A DNA stretch of 64,000 nt from assembly GCA_001606155.1 (NCBI GenBank), contig LODT01000037.1, positions 868,001 through 932,000 of the forward strand, written 5' to 3'. Position 1 is the stretch's first letter. Each line of letters begins with the position of its first letter. Source of the DNA: Tieghemostelium lacteum (taxonomy: Eukaryota; Evosea; Eumycetozoa; Dictyosteliales; Raperosteliaceae). The position numbers were made by a program, and so were the translations under genes. Positions 51,966 to 63,189 of this stretch are shown here, piece after piece. A model generated the notes under the pieces. It was not told the origin of the DNA and did no database searches. It saw only the letters and a list, made by a program, of their open reading frames with translations.

Positions 51966-54282
51966 TTAATCATCCCATTGTTCTTCTATTCTTAGGATTT
52001 GATTGGCTTTAACATTTTTTAGAATTTGGAATTTCTTTGATCCAGACCAATAGATTTTAATCTCTGATACTGTTGGACAATGACTGAGTCCAAAGTGAAC
52101 TCTAAAAGAATTTTGACATGAAAAATGTACACCAGTATCAACATCTCGGAATTGACTGGTTTTACAAGATTTTATGATAATTCTACTACCAAATCCATGT
52201 GCATTATCTTTCATTCCAATCAAATCAATTTCCAACCAATTTCTTGGAACTTTAGTTAAACCATATCCTATATTTCTAAACAATTGTGATGGACCAATAT
52301 CAAATGGTACACCACCTTTTCCATTGGTAATAAACAAATCCAGGTATCCATCATTATCATAGTCGGCAATAGCCACAGATTCACCCTTTCCAAATGTAGT
52401 TCCAGCAGCTCCAAACCCATCCAATTTCACATTAAATTCCCTGTTACCTTTGTTAGCAACATATACATTAGGTGAGTTGGCAAAAGGTAGATAAGTGACC
52501 ATGAATATATCCATATTGAAATCATTGTCAAAATCAGCAACTGCTAAAGACCCACATTGTGTCTCATTGCTTTCGTACACATCTAATCTCTCCCAAACCA
52601 CTGCATATTTACCTTCAGGGTCACTTCCCATATTAAAAAGCACTGTTATAAAACATACTCCATTATAGTTCCTGGCAAATATGATGTCCTGGTACCCATT
52701 CAGATCCATATCTCCAAATACCAAATCAGTAATCAACGCATAGAATCCAGATTCCGGTGGAGGAGGTATCCAAACTGTACTGTTCTTACTATACTCTTTA
52801 TGCGATTCACCAACCGTTGCATTAAAAGCAAAGAAACGGTGAGTGACATCTTTGAATGGTTTATCCGGACTGCTATGGTAGACCTTATAGGGAAATGAAA
52901 AGGACACTAAAAACGTCTCCAATACACCATCGTTATCCAAATCAGTTTCTCTAGCAAACAGAATCTTTATATCAACATCCATCTCTGTTTTATCTGTTAC
53001 ATCTGAAAAAGTGTGTGTTTTTGGGTTTTGTCTAAATAGTGCAGATTTTCCTTCGCCGTCAGCACGCTTTTGACTGCTTAGAAATGCATCAAGATAGCCA
53101 TCTTTGTCATAGTCTATCCATGTAACCATTCTTCCACGAGCTAAAGGATAGTCAATCCCTCTCTGAACAGATTCTTCTCTGAATTTCTCTTTTCCACCTC
53201 CCTTGTTGATATAAAAGTTATTGGGGATGGATGAAGTGCCATAAAGTGCACCAGTGCATTCTAGTAAATCCACATAACCATCTTTATCAAAATCAGCCCA
53301 TGCCGAACTGTGTTTATCCAGAAACTTGTTATTCACAGTATCTGGTAGTATCTCGTCAGAAACCTCTCTAAAACCAGTTCCATTCAAATTCTCATATAAA
53401 GAAGGGTACCAATAATGGTTACCTATATACAAGTCCATGAACCCATCGTTATTATAGTCACCCCAACTCGCACCAAAACTAGGTGCAATCACTAAATTAC
53501 TCTCTAATAACACCTCTTGAAATAGTGTAACTTCTGAATGATCAAAATTCATTAACCCATTACTTATATATTTAACCTTGTTACTATTTACTGATGAGTT
53601 ACTAGAATCATTTCCAGATTCTGAAGATATTTTCTGACCTTCTATGGAGTGTTGTGAAGTTGGGTAAGAAGGATTTTCAATTGAATCTTGTTCATGGTCT
53701 AGGTACATGTCAATCTGTGACAAATACTTTTCCTTGTAGTTATAAGACATTTTTGAACACATTAATTTCATTGGGAATATTTTCATTTCCTCTTTTATAC
53801 ATTTTGAAGGTTCGTCAAAATTGGGGTTGAATTTGGATTCATAGGCTTTTTTCATTGCTTCCATGGAAAGAAGTTGGACATGGTTGATGGATGGATCGTC
53901 ATCTTCATCGTCATTATCCAAGTTTTGTAAATGGTTTCGTTTACAACCCCATTCCGTTACATCTCCACCCAATGTAATGAACCTCTTCTCTAGAATGTGT
54001 ATATAATATCTAAGGTCCTCTACATCATTGGTTCTCTGTGTAATCTCTAAATCTGATATCAACAAACGTTCGTTTAAATGTATAATATCAAATTGTAATT
54101 TAACAACAACTATAAATACAATGCATAACAATAACAGAAACTTTCCATTATTTCTTATGAAATCATTAATTCTTTTACTTTTAGTTCCATTGTTTCTGGT
54201 ATTATAAGAACTGTTAATATTTATTAATTTCAGATAAATTACTATTCAGATAATAATACCTTTTTAAAAGTTTAAAATTCAT
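51966..54282 (-). CDS. VCBS/FG-GAP and ASPIC-UnbV domain protein, type II membrane
   Basis: Exons 54260-54282 (MNFKLLK) and 51966-54210; the 49-nt intron is in frame, 755 residues. One membrane segment near the N-terminus (KFLLLLCIVFIVVVKLQF, about residues 32-48) follows a short basic cytosolic start. About seven VCBS/FG-GAP units carry calcium-binding-type DxDxDG loops: WGDYNNDGFMDLYIG, WADFDKDGYVDLLE, WIDYDKDGYLDAFL, FGDMDLNGYQDIIF, VADFDNDFNMDIFM and IADYDNDGYLDLFI. The C-terminal ASPIC/UnbV domain is NWLEIDLIGMKDNAHGFGSR to IKIYWSGSKKFQI. This is the plan of bacterial UnbV-like proteins and vertebrate CRTAC1. Probably surface-exposed and Ca-binding. Confidence 0.85.
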
Positions 54283-54545
54283 CGATTACTTTGTTCATGA
54301 AGATGTAAAAATAAAAAAAAAACAAGAGTGGGTTTAGTAAGATTTTTATTTAAACTAATAGTTTTATAAAATTATTTTCATTTTTTCAGGAAGGTGGGAC
54401 AAAAAAAAAACTTCATTTCACTTTTCAATGAGATTTACATGTGGTTAGCGTGAAGATAATCTTTCATCACCTATCCAAGTTTAAAAGTATTGTTGGTATT
54501 TATTTACAGATATATTTGAATTTGGTTTAGAAAGAAACTAAACGA

Positions 54546-54713
54546 CTACTTTTCAAAATTAGTTTCTTCTTGTTGTTCTTTGGTAAGCATGTCTTCATAG
54601 TCTGTGATTTTACCCCAACCTTTGTGGCCATCTTTCTTTTCTTTACCATAGTATGCTTGACAACTACGTCTATCTAATCTGACATTTTTATCAACTTTTT
54701 CTGAGAGAACCAT
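54546..54713 (-). CDS. 55-residue conserved small protein, SERBP1/HABP4-like
   Basis: Single short ORF, ATG at 54713, stop at 54546-54548. Sequence in parts: MVLSEKVDKNVRLDRRSCQA, YYGKEKKDGHKGWGKITDYE, DMLTKEQQEETNF. The basic DRRS, the KKDGHKGWGKI core and the acidic end resemble the central (RNA/ribosome-binding) part of HABP4/SERBP1/Stm1 proteins, where a DRxS..KxGxGxxGWG pattern is common. Third-position C use (GTC, TAC, GGC) exceeds that of the surrounding DNA, suggesting a well-expressed gene. It may be a stand-alone mini version, or an unrelated conserved dictyostelid microprotein. Confidence 0.65.
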   Translation of the reverse strand: MVLSEKVDKNVRLDRRSCQAYYGKEKKDGHKGWGKITDYEDMLTKEQQEETNFEK

Positions 54714-55297
54714 TTTATTTTTGTAATACTAATATATATTTTTAGATAAATTTAATTACTAATATATATATATTCTTTAATTTGGAGATATGAGAGTAAG
54801 TTTATTATATTAATATTAAAAAAAAAAAGAAGTTTTTTTATATGAAATTTTAATGTAATTTATATTAATTTTTATTTTTTTTCACTTACCAAATTGGAAA
54901 AAATATCTTAATCTTTTTGTTTTTCAAATGAAATTCCCTTCTGAGAGATTTAGTAGGATCTATTATGATGAATGATACCTAATTGCCACTTGAAATATTA
55001 AACTTTTTTACCATTGCCTAAAAGCAAAGGAGGGGTTAAAATAATATTTTGATTGAAAAGATAAAAAACGCTGTGTGGGTGGAATTATGAGTGCGAAAAA
55101 GGTGTAATGATATTTATTTATTATTATTGTAATTTAATACTCCACCACCCTACCATTATTAATTTAACCTATGAAATGTGTGTTTATTGATTTGGAAATG
55201 ATATTGGTATTTTGTATATCAACATTTATTTACAATACACCCCACTCACACTAATACCAAACTAAACTTTTTTCACTTTAATTCTTGAACAAACAAT
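54714..55297. other. Intergenic gap with G/C-strand-biased boxes
   Basis: Upstream of the small protein gene. Contains TGTGTGGGTGG (55071-55081, a G-box-type word) and CTCCACCACCC (55140-55150), able to pair GGTGGA/TCCACC over a 60-nt loop, and ACCCCACTCACAC (55238-55250). No gene seen. Confidence 0.25.
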
Positions 55298-56859
55298 TTA
55301 TTTTGAAGCTGTTTTTATTGAATACTTATTAAATAAATTTTTTAGTTGTCTATTTTTAGAAATGTAAAAGAAATTGAATAGAGATGACTGGTTGGCTTCT
55401 AGTGCCTTATCAATTTCAATAAGATTATTATGGTCAAGTAGATCTTCTCTCAGGATGGATCCTTTTGGTTTTTCAATAGTCAATGAATGCAATATATGAT
55501 TTTTACAGAATACCGTACATAAATGATGAAAATACTCTGATAGAGATTCTCTAGGTAAATTACTAGAAATATTCAATGAGAAGGATTTTAATACACGATT
55601 TGTAGATAGATATTGACAGAGTGTTTCTATTGAGAATTCATCAAATAGTTTTACAATAGACAGTTCTTGGAGGTTTGTAGATGGGTTACTACTGCCGAGG
55701 AACTCTAATAGCTCTTGGAATTTAACAGTGCATTTGAGTTTCTTTAATTGTTTCATTGAGGAAATACCAGTTAGGAGGAAATGGCTGGAAGAGTGAGCTA
55801 TAGTGGATCCAGTGTCTTTCAGTACAACTTCAAGAACCGTGAGATTACTAAGGTTTAGTTTGAGTAAGGATTGCATATTACTTTCGTACATTGCCATAGT
55901 GGTTTGGTGATTAAAGTGAATTTTAACATTTTTGAGTTTTCTGTGGTAGAGATCAATAGATTTTAGAGCATCTTCTTGTGTGGAGTCTGTGTAGTACCAA
56001 TTCAATGACTTTAACTGTGAGGTTACTTTCCATTGATAGAATAATTGATTTTTTACCATATTACCAACACCAATTTCTTTAAGACTGCTATTGGAAATGG
56101 CATCGTTGGAGAGCCCTGTTACACCACCTGCAATTCCAGGGTGATTCGAAACAATCTTAAAAGAGTAACTAAACTTTTTCATTGTCTTATTGGAATTTAG
56201 ACAATGTATCAAGTCACCTTGTGTAACCACATATATAGTAAAGAGAAAATGCACATTTCTCAAATTTGTGTTTTTTGAAAGGGTACCTAGAATCATACTT
56301 CCTTCATATTCCTGATGAGTTGGGCAAGTTTCCAATTTCAAATAGACAAGATTGGGGAGTGACTCAATCAGTGATACAATGTCACGTTGGTGGGGTGTAT
56401 TGGGGAATGACAACATTAGATTCTTTAATGATTTATATAAACTGAGGCCAGATAGAGTTTGTATAGAGTTGGTATTGTAAACATACAATTTCTCCAAACT
56501 TGGAAATACATGGGCAGGGTCGTTTATAGGTAAATGATTGATATTACCTAGAATCAAAGTACTAATTTGATCCTTGAATTTTGTTAACCTGTCTCTAGTA
56601 TCTTTATTCAAATCGACAAATATTCGAATTTGTTTAACCTGTATCAAATCCATTGGAATAGAGTTGAGATCATAAATGAAAATCTCTCTAAACTGATTTG
56701 AATATTTACCCAAAGTCTCGTTATTAAAGTGGTTAAGTTCAATATTTATATTCATTGTAATGCCCTTCTCCAAATAATTTCTAAAAACATTATAAATATT
56801 GTTTTTGAAGAAATATACATTTAAGGAAATTGGTAATCTAATCAATACTTGGTCTCTCC
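55298..56859 (-). CDS. LRR-like protein of the dictyostelid F-box/LRR group; 5' end incomplete
   Basis: At least 520 residues. The frame opens at an acceptor (AAATAG, exon base 56859) and begins RDQVLIRLPISLNVYFFK without an ATG, so a short upstream exon is missing from the model. The internal Met of MNINIELNHF (56755) is a less likely start because the preceding sequence looks coding. LRR-like units: ISTLILGNINHLP, LEKLYVYNTNSIQT, LKNLMLSFPNTP, NLVYLKLETCPTHQ, NKTMKKFSYSFKIV, LKSLNWYYTDST and LQELSIVKLFDEFS. More regular LRRs than in the tandem array, and no clear F-box-like start. Confidence 0.7.
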
Positions 56860-57500
56860 CTATTTAAATATTAAATATTAATATTCATTTTTAATCAAAG
56901 TTTGTCAATCATCAACATTAATCACTAACATTCTCTACAAACTAAACTAATTTTCAGTAAGGCAAATATTAATAATTCAGAATATGGATAGGTATGATTA
57001 ATATAATAGGAAAGTATTTTAATAACCAAATATCTTGGAATTAATTGCATATTGATAGTTTATATTAATGATCATATAATAATAAATTTAATTGAGGTGT
57101 ACTTAAAAAAAAAAAAATATAGCTGTTGTAAAGTTATACATGTTATTATAAAGTGTTTATCAATAGATTTATGAATATATGAACACTCTTTCGGGTTTTT
57201 AAAAATGATAATAGAGGGAGGTGGTGTTTAAGCTAATACCACCCCTCTCATTTTTTCACATTAAAATTTTAATATTGTTTTTGTGGGTGTATTAATTATT
57301 TTACAATTGTACATCTAATCTAAAATGGAGACAGTGTTTTTCATCAGTCTCATAATACTAATTGTGATTGAAAAGGACAACTAAAAATGATTCTGACAAA
57401 GGTCAAAAAACACCAAAAATCCCAAACTCATTTAAAATGAAATAAATTATAAATTAAAAAAAAAAGATTTGTTTTGTATTGAAATTCAGATAAAAAAAAC
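56860..57500. promoter_or_regulatory. Divergent gap with strong hairpin
   Basis: Between the LRR-like gene (leftward) and a methyltransferase gene (rightward). Should include the missing first exon of the LRR-like gene (no unambiguous ATG-plus-donor found). Contains the 36-nt hairpin at 57214-57249, listed separately. Elsewhere AT-rich. Confidence 0.3.
57214..57249. repeat. Strong GC-rich hairpin followed by T-run
   Basis: Arms GAGGG-A-GGTGGTGTT and AATACCACC-C-CTCTC around a 6-nt loop (TAAGCT): 14 pairs, of which two are G-T, with one A/C mismatch. It is followed within two bases by TTTTTT. Very unusual for this AT-rich intergenic DNA. Strand unknown; the trailing T-run would suit a rightward transcript ending here. 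Confidence 0.6.
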
Positions 57501-58340
57501 ATGTCAACAACAGAACAAGATATACATCCAACTTCAAAAGGATATCATAATAAGAATACAACTGATAATTATGTGAAAGGAAGACCAGGTTATTCTAAAG
57601 AGGTTTTCCAGTATATAAAAGAGACATTTCCTCAATTAACAAAAGATTCAGTAATTGTAGATTTAGCTGCTGGTACTGGTAAATTCACAGAATTGTTAGT
57701 CAGTGAAGGTGGTTTTAGAAATGTAATTGCTATTGAACCCTCAAAGGAATTTAGAGATGCTTGTACAGAGGTACTTGAAAAACAAGGGTTAGGCGATACA
57801 CTGAAATACCAAGTACTAGAAGGTACCTCAACTAGAATGCCTCTACCAGATGCCAGTGTTGATATGTTATGCATTGCACAGGCTTTTCATTGGTTCTCTA
57901 ATGAAGATTCTCTAAAAGAGATATCAAGAGTACTCAAAAGTGGTGCTATCCTATTTATGGTTTGGAATGACATGGATGTAAATGTACCTTGGATTAAACA
58001 ACTAACTGATGTATTTCATGAGAAATACTATGACGGATTTACACCACAATATAGAAGTGGTAAATGGAAACAAGTTTTTGAAACACTTAAACAGAGAAAT
58101 GATAACTCTCTAGTAAAATACAATCTCAATCATGCAGCATTTGTTAATCCACATGTCGCAAGTCACGAATCTATCTACAATAGAGTATTCTCAACTAGTT
58201 ACATCTCAATATTACCACAAGACAAAAAAGACATTTTACGTGGTGAAATTGAACATGTACTAAAAACCAACCCAGAAGTTGCAAACAAAGATACCTTTAT
58301 ACTACCTTACAATGTAGATATATATTGGACCACTAAATAA
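57501..58340 (+). CDS. Class I SAM-dependent methyltransferase (type 11)
   Basis: Single exon, 279 residues. SAM-binding motif VIVDLAAGTGKFTELLVSEG, acidic VIAIEPSKEFRDAC, motif LPDASVDMLCIAQAFHWFS, and GAILFMVWNDMD. The AQAFHWF word marks the yeast CRG1/trans-aconitate-methyltransferase-like group of fungi, plants and amoebae. The substrate is unknown; small carboxylates or lipids are likely. No targeting signal. Only loosely similar to the other methyltransferase at 38.1 kb (different group, not a tandem duplicate). Confidence 0.85.
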   Translation: MSTTEQDIHPTSKGYHNKNTTDNYVKGRPGYSKEVFQYIKETFPQLTKDSVIVDLAAGTGKFTELLVSEGGFRNVIAIEPSKEFRDACTEVLEKQGLGDTLKYQVLEGTSTRMPLPDASVDMLCIAQAFHWFSNEDSLKEISRVLKSGAILFMVWNDMDVNVPWIKQLTDVFHEKYYDGFTPQYRSGKWKQVFETLKQRNDNSLVKYNLNHAAFVNPHVASHESIYNRVFSTSYISILPQDKKDILRGEIEHVLKTNPEVANKDTFILPYNVDIYWTTK

Positions 58341-58440
58341 ACAGTCAAAAGAAAGAATGTGTATGAAGATATAGTTGTAATATGATATTTGATGCAGGTA
58401 GAGGAATATTGATATTTATTTGACTGTTATGTTCTTCTTC

Positions 58441-60847
58441 TTATTTCTTTGATTCTTTATCTAGCAATTGTTGGTAAAGTTTTGTCAGTTCATTAACCTC
58501 TTCTGAATTCAATAATTCTAAAATAAATAGGTTAAGGTTGGTTAGGATCTTCACGGTAACGTTTTCTTTTAGGTTCATCTTTATAAAATAGAACAAAGGA
58601 AGAGGAATTAACAACAAAAACAAAATATATAACAAATTTTCAAAATATTTCCTTGTATCTACATACCGTCGGTGCTGTTGTTGTTTACATTGGAGTTTTG
58701 AAGTGCTTGATCAAGAATATTAAGGAATACTCTAGATTGACCTGTTGGTGTTGATGTAGTTGTTGTAGTTGTTGTAGTGGTTTCTGATTTTGTATTATTA
58801 TTGTTATTATTTTGTGGTTTTTTATAACCTTTAGTATACAGTGAACTTAATGGTTTTGAAGGTGGCGCTGATTCTTGTCTTGCTTCATCAATCTCAATGG
58901 TTTCTCTCCATTCTTGTGGAATAATACTATTATTATTATTACTATTATTAGAATTTGAAGATGTGGTTGTGGTTGTGGTGGTAGTGGGTCTTTGTGGTTG
59001 TGTGGTATTTGTAGTAGTGGTAGTATTTTGATGTGTTCTATTATAAGAAGTAATGAGATGATTTGTAAGAATGGATGTAAATGGAACAAATAGAGGGTTA
59101 ATAGCAGCGGCTCTAGATTGTAAAAAGTTTTGAATGACAATCTGAGCATCAGAAGTAGTACCATTTTGGAAACATGATTTAATAGAATCTACAATATCAG
59201 TGAAAAAGGATTGAATCCATTCACGAATATGTGTACCAATGTTATATTGCAATGATGGTGGTGTCAAGACTATGGATATAAGTGAACGTATATGTTGTTC
59301 TAGTACCCTACAAACCAAGTTATTCAAGTTACTACCCTGTATGAGACGTGCCTGCAACTCAGGTGGCATCAAAGTACTAGTTACATAAGGTCGAATACTG
59401 GCATCAATAAACTGTTGAACAAATAAATCAATATTCTCCTGACTGGTGTTATTCTCAAGACACTCTTGAATAAAGACATTTCTGAATCCTGTGTGTCCGT
59501 CTACCCTTGTCTGAGCATTCTCTGAAAATATACCTCTTACATCCCCTAAAAGTCTAGGTAACTGTGAAAAGAATCCACCCAATGGACTATCCTCACTAGT
59601 GTCCATTGTAGCCCCAAGCATCGATGTCAATTGTGGTAACATTGAAAGCAAATCTGGTAATCCGCCCATATTATTATTAACAAAATTTTGTTGTTGAACT
59701 TGAGGTTGTTGTTGATTTTGTTGCCCTTGTGGTACTTGTTGTTGAGGTCTTTGAAGACCACCTAATATACCTTGAATAATGCCTCCAAGAGCATTTGGAT
59801 TGAAATCATTACCTAAATTCAAATTTGAGAATATATTGGCACCAGTTGGTGCTTGATTTTGTTGTTGTTGTGGTTGTTGTGGTTGTTGTTGGGGTTGATT
59901 AGCTTGTGGTTGACCTCCATCAGCTACAAATTGTAAGGAGATTTGTGAGATTCCAGAGACAGTAGTTGGAACAAACTCTGCTTCTTGAGGAGTTGCACCA
60001 AATCTAAATGCAGAAAGACCCTGTGAAAGAAGACCTGAAGCTTGAGATAATCTCTGATATCTAGTTGCTAATGTTGTGATTTGGTCTTGTAACTGTTGTC
60101 GTTGTTGTTGATCAGTTATATTGTTTTGGTTTCTGACTTGGTTTTGGAAGTCTCTGGTACGGTCTACTAGAATTTGAATCTCTCTACTCGAAATTTCAAG
60201 ATAATCCAAAAGTCTAGAAGGAGGAGGTGACTGCAAATTAGGATCAGGATTTTGTGGTTGGTTTGGAGGTGGTATATTATTATTATTTGGATTATTCAAA
60301 TGTGCAAAACTGTGTCTAATCTGTTGACCCATGTTCACAGAGGCTGTAGTAACATGTGTTTGTGTTGGTATTTGACCACCTGTAATCGATCTCAATAGAT
60401 TTTGTAAATCATCTCCAACTTGACCTCCACCAACTCTAATCACTCTAGGTCTATTGGCGTTATTCTGGTTACCTGTATTCAATGGTGGTGGAGGGTTTTG
60501 TTGTGGTGCCTCTACAGGATTTTGTGATTCTGGTGCTCTTTCTGCTAAATGTAATGTATTTCCATCTTCAATATCTAAAATATAACCAATATTAGTATAT
60601 CTATATTTATTACTACCCAATGACAGTTCTAACCTATATCCATTAAAAATAACCTACTATAAAATGCTAAATTCTTATCATCACGTAACACTTTTCCTTT
60701 GAATATAATTCTCTGTAGAGGTAATGTAACTCCTGATACCTCTAAAATCTTTCCTTTTAATTCTAATACTGTAGTTTCACCTGTTACAGTCAAAGAAAAT
60801 GATGTACCATCTAATTTCTTTATATTTATATTTAATTCTTTGGACAT
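58441..60847 (-). CDS. bag6: BAG6/Scythe-like ubiquitin-like-domain protein
   Basis: Quality-control chaperone hub that holds hydrophobic clients for degradation or tail-anchored insertion. Exon 1 60658-60847, exon 2 58667-60574, then small 3' exon(s). The N-terminal ubiquitin-like domain (NINIKKLDGTSFSLTVTGET ... LQRIIFKGKVLRDD ... NIEDGNTLHL) is completed by the 83-nt intron's splice (FY|NIEDG). The middle is Pro/Gln/Asn rich; helical blocks include LLDYLEISSREIQILVDRT and NNLVCRVLEQHIRSLISIVL, in the positions of BAG6 conserved domains. Exon 3 (58532-58578) gives EPKRKRYREDPNQP and stop, similar to the BAG6 end (EDPNYSP), for 714 residues. An alternative splice to 58441-58517 gives 732. 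Other UBL proteins (ubiquilins) lack these blocks. Confidence 0.75.
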
Positions 60848-61161
60848 TTATGTTCTACAATATGAAAATCTAAAAAAAAAAAAAAAATAAAATATTTGAA
60901 GATAAAATTGAATTTGTTGAATAAGTAAATTATAAAAAATTAACTTGAATATTGAAAAAAATTATCAAACAAGATAGAATATTGTATTTTTATTGAAATG
61001 TAGTTATAGTACAAAAATACAACTGTTTATTTTCAATTGTAGATTGTGATTAATTATGACATTAATTTATGTTGATCAAAAATGAATTTTTTTTTTTTTT
61101 GAATTTGTTTGTCGAAATCAGATTGTTGGTCATTTTTTTTACTAATTAGAAACGAATCACA
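60848..61161. promoter_or_regulatory. Divergent upstream region of the BAG6-like and Tim44-like genes
   Basis: 314 bp, AT-rich, with A-run at 60873-60888 and T-runs at 61087-61100. No other element recognised. Confidence 0.2.
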
Positions 61162-63042
61162 ATGAATAGAGTAAAATCTATTTATAATGTATCGAAATTT
61201 AATAATAGTATAATTGGTATAAATAAACAGATAAACTATAGTGGAATTGGTAGTTTACAAAGAGTTAAGAGTCAGAATATATTAGTACAACAACAGAGGT
61301 CATTAGATGATCAAGATAATATTTCATATAATAAGAGAAACTATGGTATACTATCAGATATTGTAAACAATTGTAGAAATATAATTGCATCCAATCCAAG
61401 TTATGCAAAGGTTTTTGAAGAGTTTTCAGAAAAGTATGGTTACTTTTCAAGTTTTGTACCTGATAAGAAACCACCTCCACCACCACCTCAAGATCCTACT
61501 CAACCTGAACAACCACCACCTGAGGACACCCACGGTTATGATGAGAAGGAGGAAGAGGAAAAAGCCAAAAAGAAAGAGGAGGCCAAAAAACAACGTACAG
61601 AAGAAGAGGTTAGAAAACAACGTGAGGAACTCAGAGAATTCCTTAATGAACAACAGAAAAAGAAGAAAAAAAGATTTAACATGACTACAGAGGACCCTAA
61701 CGAAACTTATATCAGTCCTGAACTGGACCTGCATTTTACACAGTCCAAAGAGAGAGCTCGTGGAATTCGTCCAGAACCTCTGGAAATGGATCGTCCAGAA
61801 CTCGAGTACATTACAGACTGTGTAACACTCAGAAAGTCATCCATGTATAAATTATTCCCTAATCCTCCTTCCTATGGAACCTCTACTCCACCAGAGGAAC
61901 GTTTCATGACAGAGTTGACTGTATACGAGTACAGATTGGAACAGATGAACAACTCCATTGCAGTACTTAAAAAGGCTGAGGAGGAGATGCGTAGTATGGA
62001 TACACCCCCTGAAGGTCTCCCCGAAGTCGATTGGGACTCCTTTGAGGATTTTGACGAATTTCAAGAAAATCTTCACCCCTTTTGGAAAGAATGGATTTTT
62101 GAACAGCAAGAAAAGGAAAAGGAGAGAATACAACCATATATGGTCCCTACAAAATACATAGCACCACCTTGGAAGCCATTTGACTATATAAAAGCAGTTT
62201 ATATGGGGTTCTGGAGAACGGTAGATTTGGTTACTAGATTTATACCAAAACACAAACCTTTATTGTTGACATTTTACATGAAGATGTTTAACTCAAAGAA
62301 TCCTCTAAATAAGGTTCTACACGATTACAGAGAGTTTCTGTTACCCGAGGTTAACTTCCCACACATTCATCGTGACGTTAAATGCAATACCATTCCAGAG
62401 TTTTTCTATCACTTTTATAAAGGTAATCTTAGAGAGTTGGAGTACTTTACCACTCCAGAGAATTTCCGTATGCAGAAGCGTATGATTGAGTCGATGGAAG
62501 CTGGTAATAGAATTATGGACCACACACTGGTACGTAAACCTCGTACCAAGTTTATCAAGTTTTCATCCAATGAGGAATCAACTCATTTGGAGTTTGAGTA
62601 TATGACATCGTGTAACTATATAGTCGGTTTCAGGGACTACGAAGGTGTTCCACAGGACATTGGTAACGAAGGTGACTGTGTCTACAGAGCAATCAATAGA
62701 GTCTATGTATGCGCAATCCTTCGTGAGAATGCTGATGAGTTCTTTGATTTCCCAATGGTTGTAGACAGAGTTGTACCCTACGGTTACCCACGTATCAATA
62801 AGAGGGCAACTGCCATTTTAAGACGTTTGAAAAAGAAACAATTGGAACAAGCAGATCTCGAAGAACTAGATAAAGATGAAAATAATGATGATGATATAGA
62901 AGAAGAAGAAGATGATGGTGAAGATAAAGATGAAAAAGAAAAATCAGGTAAACAAAAATCAGATAAAGATTCAACTGAAAAGAAATCTACCTCCTCAAAA
63001 AAGTCAAATGAAAATAACAAAAAGGATAGTGATAAGAAATAA
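61162..63042 (+). CDS. tim44: Tim44-like mitochondrial import/inner-membrane protein
   Basis: Single exon, 626 residues. The start MNRVKSIYNVSKFNNSI is basic, hydroxylated and acid-free, like a mitochondrial presequence. A Pro run and a charged helix (EEKAKKKEEAKKQRTEEEVR) precede a conserved region: YIAPPWKPFDYIKAVYMGFW. The C-terminal domain follows the Tim44 pattern: helices VLHDYREFLLPEVNFPHIH and NTIPEFFYHFYKGNLRELEY, then strands FEYMTSCNYIVGFRDYEG and CVYRAINRVYVCAILREN. Tim44 tethers mtHsp70 to the TIM23 channel. The end is a long acidic/Lys tail (EEEEDDGEDKDEKEK) not typical of Tim44, so a Tim44-domain relative such as a mitoribosomal mL45-type protein is an alternative. Confidence 0.65.
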   Translation: MNRVKSIYNVSKFNNSIIGINKQINYSGIGSLQRVKSQNILVQQQRSLDDQDNISYNKRNYGILSDIVNNCRNIIASNPSYAKVFEEFSEKYGYFSSFVPDKKPPPPPPQDPTQPEQPPPEDTHGYDEKEEEEKAKKKEEAKKQRTEEEVRKQREELREFLNEQQKKKKKRFNMTTEDPNETYISPELDLHFTQSKERARGIRPEPLEMDRPELEYITDCVTLRKSSMYKLFPNPPSYGTSTPPEERFMTELTVYEYRLEQMNNSIAVLKKAEEEMRSMDTPPEGLPEVDWDSFEDFDEFQENLHPFWKEWIFEQQEKEKERIQPYMVPTKYIAPPWKPFDYIKAVYMGFWRTVDLVTRFIPKHKPLLLTFYMKMFNSKNPLNKVLHDYREFLLPEVNFPHIHRDVKCNTIPEFFYHFYKGNLRELEYFTTPENFRMQKRMIESMEAGNRIMDHTLVRKPRTKFIKFSSNEESTHLEFEYMTSCNYIVGFRDYEGVPQDIGNEGDCVYRAINRVYVCAILRENADEFFDFPMVVDRVVPYGYPRINKRATAILRRLKKKQLEQADLEELDKDENNDDDIEEEEDDGEDKDEKEKSGKQKSDKDSTEKKSTSSKKSNENNKKDSDKK

Positions 63043-63189
63043 AGTTAGTTATTTCTTTTTGTTAGAATTTTCTTTCGAGATATTTTTTTGTATTTTCACT
63101 GCATCTTTGAGTTTTTAAAATGCATTAGTTATTTTTTTTTAACAAAACCTCTAGTATAAATATTTTCAAATAGTGAATACCAATGTGGA

